Shown: piece after piece, positions 7,822 through 9,365 of the stretch
Numbering within the stretch: the stretch's first letter is position 1
Layout of the letters: the number at the start of each line of letters is the position of its first letter
DNA from: a bacterium
GTDB lineage: Bacteria; Bacillota_I; Bacilli_A; Acholeplasmatales; Acholeplasmataceae
Assembly (NCBI GenBank): GCA_018623895.1
Contig: JAAZUY010000020.1
Location: 1 to 9,365, forward strand
DNA length: 9,365 bases
Direction of reading: 5' to 3'
Translations under genes and position numbers: made by a program
Notes under the pieces: generated by a model
What the model saw: only the letters and a program-made list of their open reading frames with translations
Database searches by the model: none
What the model was told of the DNA's origin: nothing

Positions 7822-7850
7822 TTATCACCTTTAAAACTAAAATACTTAGT

Positions 7851-9302
7851 CTATTTTTTTCTTTCTACTAACATTACTTTATTCAATGTTAAGAGATTAT
7901 TTGTGCTTTCCAAAATTTTAATTAGATAAATGTTATCACTTGGTTCTCCAAAAATTCTATATGCTAATTCAGGGTGGTCAATAAATGGATTTTTATTATT
8001 AGTATATTGAAAAATAACATTATTTCTATTAGCTTCAAAATCATCAACTGGATCTTCTTCATGCCATTGCAAAAATAATTGAATGTTACCCACTAAGTCA
8101 ATATTAATCTCCCACATGATTGTCATATACATTACAATTCTTGCAATATCTCCTCTATCTTCATCCCCAGGATACCAACCTCCTGTATTATGATTACCAT
8201 ATTCACTTGATCCATTTGAATAAGTAAACCTACTATTTCCTCTTGAACTATTTACTGATGGATTACATGGTCGCAAGTTGTGAACATCGTCTTTACTAAT
8301 TTCATTTGGTAATTTTGATTGCGGCCAAACATGTTCTCTATTCCATGTTCTTCCCCCATCCCACTCGCTTCTTACACTTTCTCTGTTGTAAACCAATATT
8401 ACATTTTCAGCTCTATCTGGATCTTCGTCACTTTCTTGAAGAATATCCCTAGCATATCCATAACTAGTATAAGTGTAATTTTGAATTAAACTTTGTAATT
8501 TATTATATAACTCACTATCAGACAAACCTTGGAGGGTTTCATAGTATCCACTGTATGTAATTGCTTTAAATATCGCTGTAATTGATATATCATCATTTAT
8601 TTGAAAATTAAGTTCTAAAACATCACCTTGCCCATTTATCCAATGAGAAAATTCATACCCTTCTCTTTCAGGTATATCTAATTCAATTAGTACTATAGGA
8701 CCATCAAAATACTCTATCTGTTCTTGGTCTCCAATAATTATTGTCACAAAAAAACCACTATCAATAATTTCCTCAAAAACCGCGATTAATGTAGTATTCT
8801 TGTCTATAACTAATTCCAAAGATAAGCTATTTCCTTCAAAATCAATCCATTCTTTAAATATATATCCTTCTTTTACTGGCTTTACAATATTATCAAGTTT
8901 AATTGGCTCATAATATATTAAAACCTCTTCATCTCCATCGACATTTATTGTTATTTCAAAAAACTGTACATCTTCATTCCCTATAACTAAAACATCTAAT
9001 TTTTTAGATTGTGTCTCATTAAGATAACTTAATGTAACCGTAAGTGTAACAAGAGTATTTACATCGGGTCTAGTAATTATACCCTCTGTTGATACAACTT
9101 CAATATTATCACTACTCCAAGTTACTTTTATTTCGCTATTTGAAACTTCAGTTGGAAGAGTAAGGTTTTGAGTTACTTGAAATTGAGAATCACCCTCTTG
9201 ATATTCTATAGCCACTTCGTTTATGTAATCATTTAAATCAATATTATTTATGATACAGGCATTTAAAAATATAACGAATAATAGTATCAGTATCTTTCTC
9301 AT
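7851..9302 (-). CDS. Surface lipoprotein nuclease: Ig-like and InlB repeats plus endonuclease I domain
   Basis: This is a predicted lipid-anchored extracellular nuclease. Residues 1-16 form a lipoprotein signal with lipobox LNAC and acceptor C16. Residues about 25-107 resemble a bacterial Ig-like domain (VTWSSDN, STEGIITRP). Two InlB/Listeria-Bacteroides-type repeats follow (114-179 and 184-248), each with the EGYxFxxW core. Residues about 252-455 form an endonuclease I (EndA/BsnB-like, beta-beta-alpha-metal) domain. It carries WNREHVWPQSKLP with likely catalytic H324, DVHNLRP (H341), NSSRGN (351-356) and NPFIDHPE (439-445, family-typical). The Cys-poor, acidic sequence fits secretion. Family members cut DNA, and some RNA, without sequence specificity; a role in feeding on environmental nucleic acid is inferred. 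The ATG at 9302 has AAGGAG four bases upstream. The last 30 residues have no recognised match. The gene sits between rplQ and ecfA1, which is unusual. Confidence 0.9.
   Translation of the reverse strand: MRKILILLFVIFLNACIINNIDLNDYINEVAIEYQEGDSQFQVTQNLTLPTEVSNSEIKVTWSSDNIEVVSTEGIITRPDVNTLVTLTVTLSYLNETQSKKLDVLVIGNEDVQFFEITINVDGDEEVLIYYEPIKLDNIVKPVKEGYIFKEWIDFEGNSLSLELVIDKNTTLIAVFEEIIDSGFFVTIIIGDQEQIEYFDGPIVLIELDIPEREGYEFSHWINGQGDVLELNFQINDDISITAIFKAITYSGYYETLQGLSDSELYNKLQSLIQNYTYTSYGYARDILQESDEDPDRAENVILVYNRESVRSEWDGGRTWNREHVWPQSKLPNEISKDDVHNLRPCNPSVNSSRGNSRFTYSNGSSEYGNHNTGGWYPGDEDRGDIARIVMYMTIMWEINIDLVGNIQLFLQWHEEDPVDDFEANRNNVIFQYTNNKNPFIDHPELAYRIFGEPSDNIYLIKILESTNNLLTLNKVMLVERKK
8559..8963 (-). 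repeat. Two InlB-type B-repeats encoded in the nuclease gene
   Basis: Two diverged protein repeats of about 65 residues (8963-8766 and 8753-8559) align along their length. Each opens with FF and a beta-strand, carries a KEGY or REGY core followed by Trp (KEWI, SHWI), and closes with (T/S)xx(A)(V/I)F(E/K)(E/A)I. These modules act as spacers or adhesive stalks in surface proteins of Firmicutes and Mollicutes. Here they would hold the nuclease away from the membrane. The DNA itself is too diverged to be a recent duplication. Confidence 0.8.
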
Positions 9303-9319
9303 AAAACTCCTTATTTTAG

Positions 9320-9347
9320 AAAAAGACTAGTTGATTACTAGTCTTTA
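9320..9347 (-). terminator. Intrinsic terminator after rplQ
   Basis: On the minus strand a perfect 10-base-pair stem (9346-9337 with 9331-9322, arms AAAGACTAGT and ACTAGTCTTT) encloses a five-base loop, and its end runs into five T's (9324-9320). The hairpin begins on the stop codon of the upstream gene. It has only three G-C pairs, so it may be leaky. It ends 17 bases before the nuclease ATG, leaving no space for a normal promoter between them. Confidence 0.75.
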
Positions 9348-9365
9348 GCTCAATTCTATTATTGC
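9345..9365 (-). CDS. rplQ: Ribosomal protein L17, last six codons only
   Basis: The minus strand from the window edge reads Ala-Ile-Ile-Glu-Leu-Ser followed by TAA at 9347-9345. Bacterial L17 typically ends in AIIELV or a close variant, and in Firmicutes rplQ is the gene directly upstream of ecfA1. The match in sequence, position and strand supports this call, although six residues alone could coincide by chance. The rest of the gene lies outside the window. Confidence 0.72.
   Translation of the reverse strand, partial: AIIELS

Noticed and set aside
7833..7850. Hairpin ACTAA-GTATT-TTAGT followed by TTT between the nuclease and ecfA1
   Set aside because: The stem is five base pairs with one G-C pair and leads straight into the ecfA1 ribosome binding site. 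It is too weak to call a terminator.
7851..9302. Nuclease as a toxin or contact-dependent effector
   Set aside because: There is no immunity-like partner gene beside it and no delivery domain. The lipobox and InlB stalk fit a cell-anchored degradative enzyme better.
1..9365. Defence system, prophage, insertion sequence, CRISPR array or RNA gene
   Set aside because: All the sequence is accounted for by housekeeping genes, the nuclease and short junctions. No direct-repeat array, transposase, integrase or tRNA fold was seen.

Overview
The window is AT-rich, and every supported gene lies on the minus strand, so the genes read from the right edge to the left. All 22 tryptophans in the supported genes are TGG, and no in-frame TGA interrupts any conserved protein. 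The genome therefore uses the standard code. Low GC, Firmicutes-type gene order, a reduced gene set and an InlB-repeat lipoprotein suggest a Firmicutes or Mollicutes relative that kept the standard code (Acholeplasma, Izemoplasma, Haloplasma or Erysipelotrichia-like). Mycoplasma and Spiroplasma, which read TGA as Trp, are unlikely. The exact lineage is inference.

In transcription order the layout is: the last six codons of rplQ (ribosomal protein L17), with a terminator hairpin starting on its stop codon; a surface nuclease lipoprotein; ecfA1, ecfA2 and ecfT (the shared energy-coupling module of ECF vitamin/micronutrient transporters); truA (tRNA pseudouridine synthase); a 36-base gap with a possible promoter; tmk (dTMP kinase); holB (clamp-loader delta prime); a TrmN6/YabB-type tRNA methyltransferase; rsmI (16S rRNA methyltransferase); and metG (methionyl-tRNA synthetase), which runs off the left edge without its C-terminus. 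No intergenic stretch exceeds about 40 bases, and most junctions overlap or abut, so translational coupling is likely throughout.

Two gene clusters familiar from Bacillus are joined here. The first, rplQ-ecfA1-ecfA2-ecfT-truA, is the tail of the ribosomal-protein region, with the nuclease gene placed between rplQ and ecfA1. The second is a stripped form of tmk-...-holB-...-yabB-...-rsmI-...-metS. It lacks the small genes found between these in Bacillus (yaaQ/darA, yaaR, yaaT/ricT, yabA, yazA, abrB).

Most of the window is ordinary housekeeping, and I see no undescribed multi-gene system. The points worth a second look are: the nuclease gene sitting directly behind a terminator with no room for its own promoter; loss of zinc ligands in both MetRS and delta prime, the latter also lacking its P-loop; an EcfT with an extra hydrophobic insertion; and the compacted, fused gene order.
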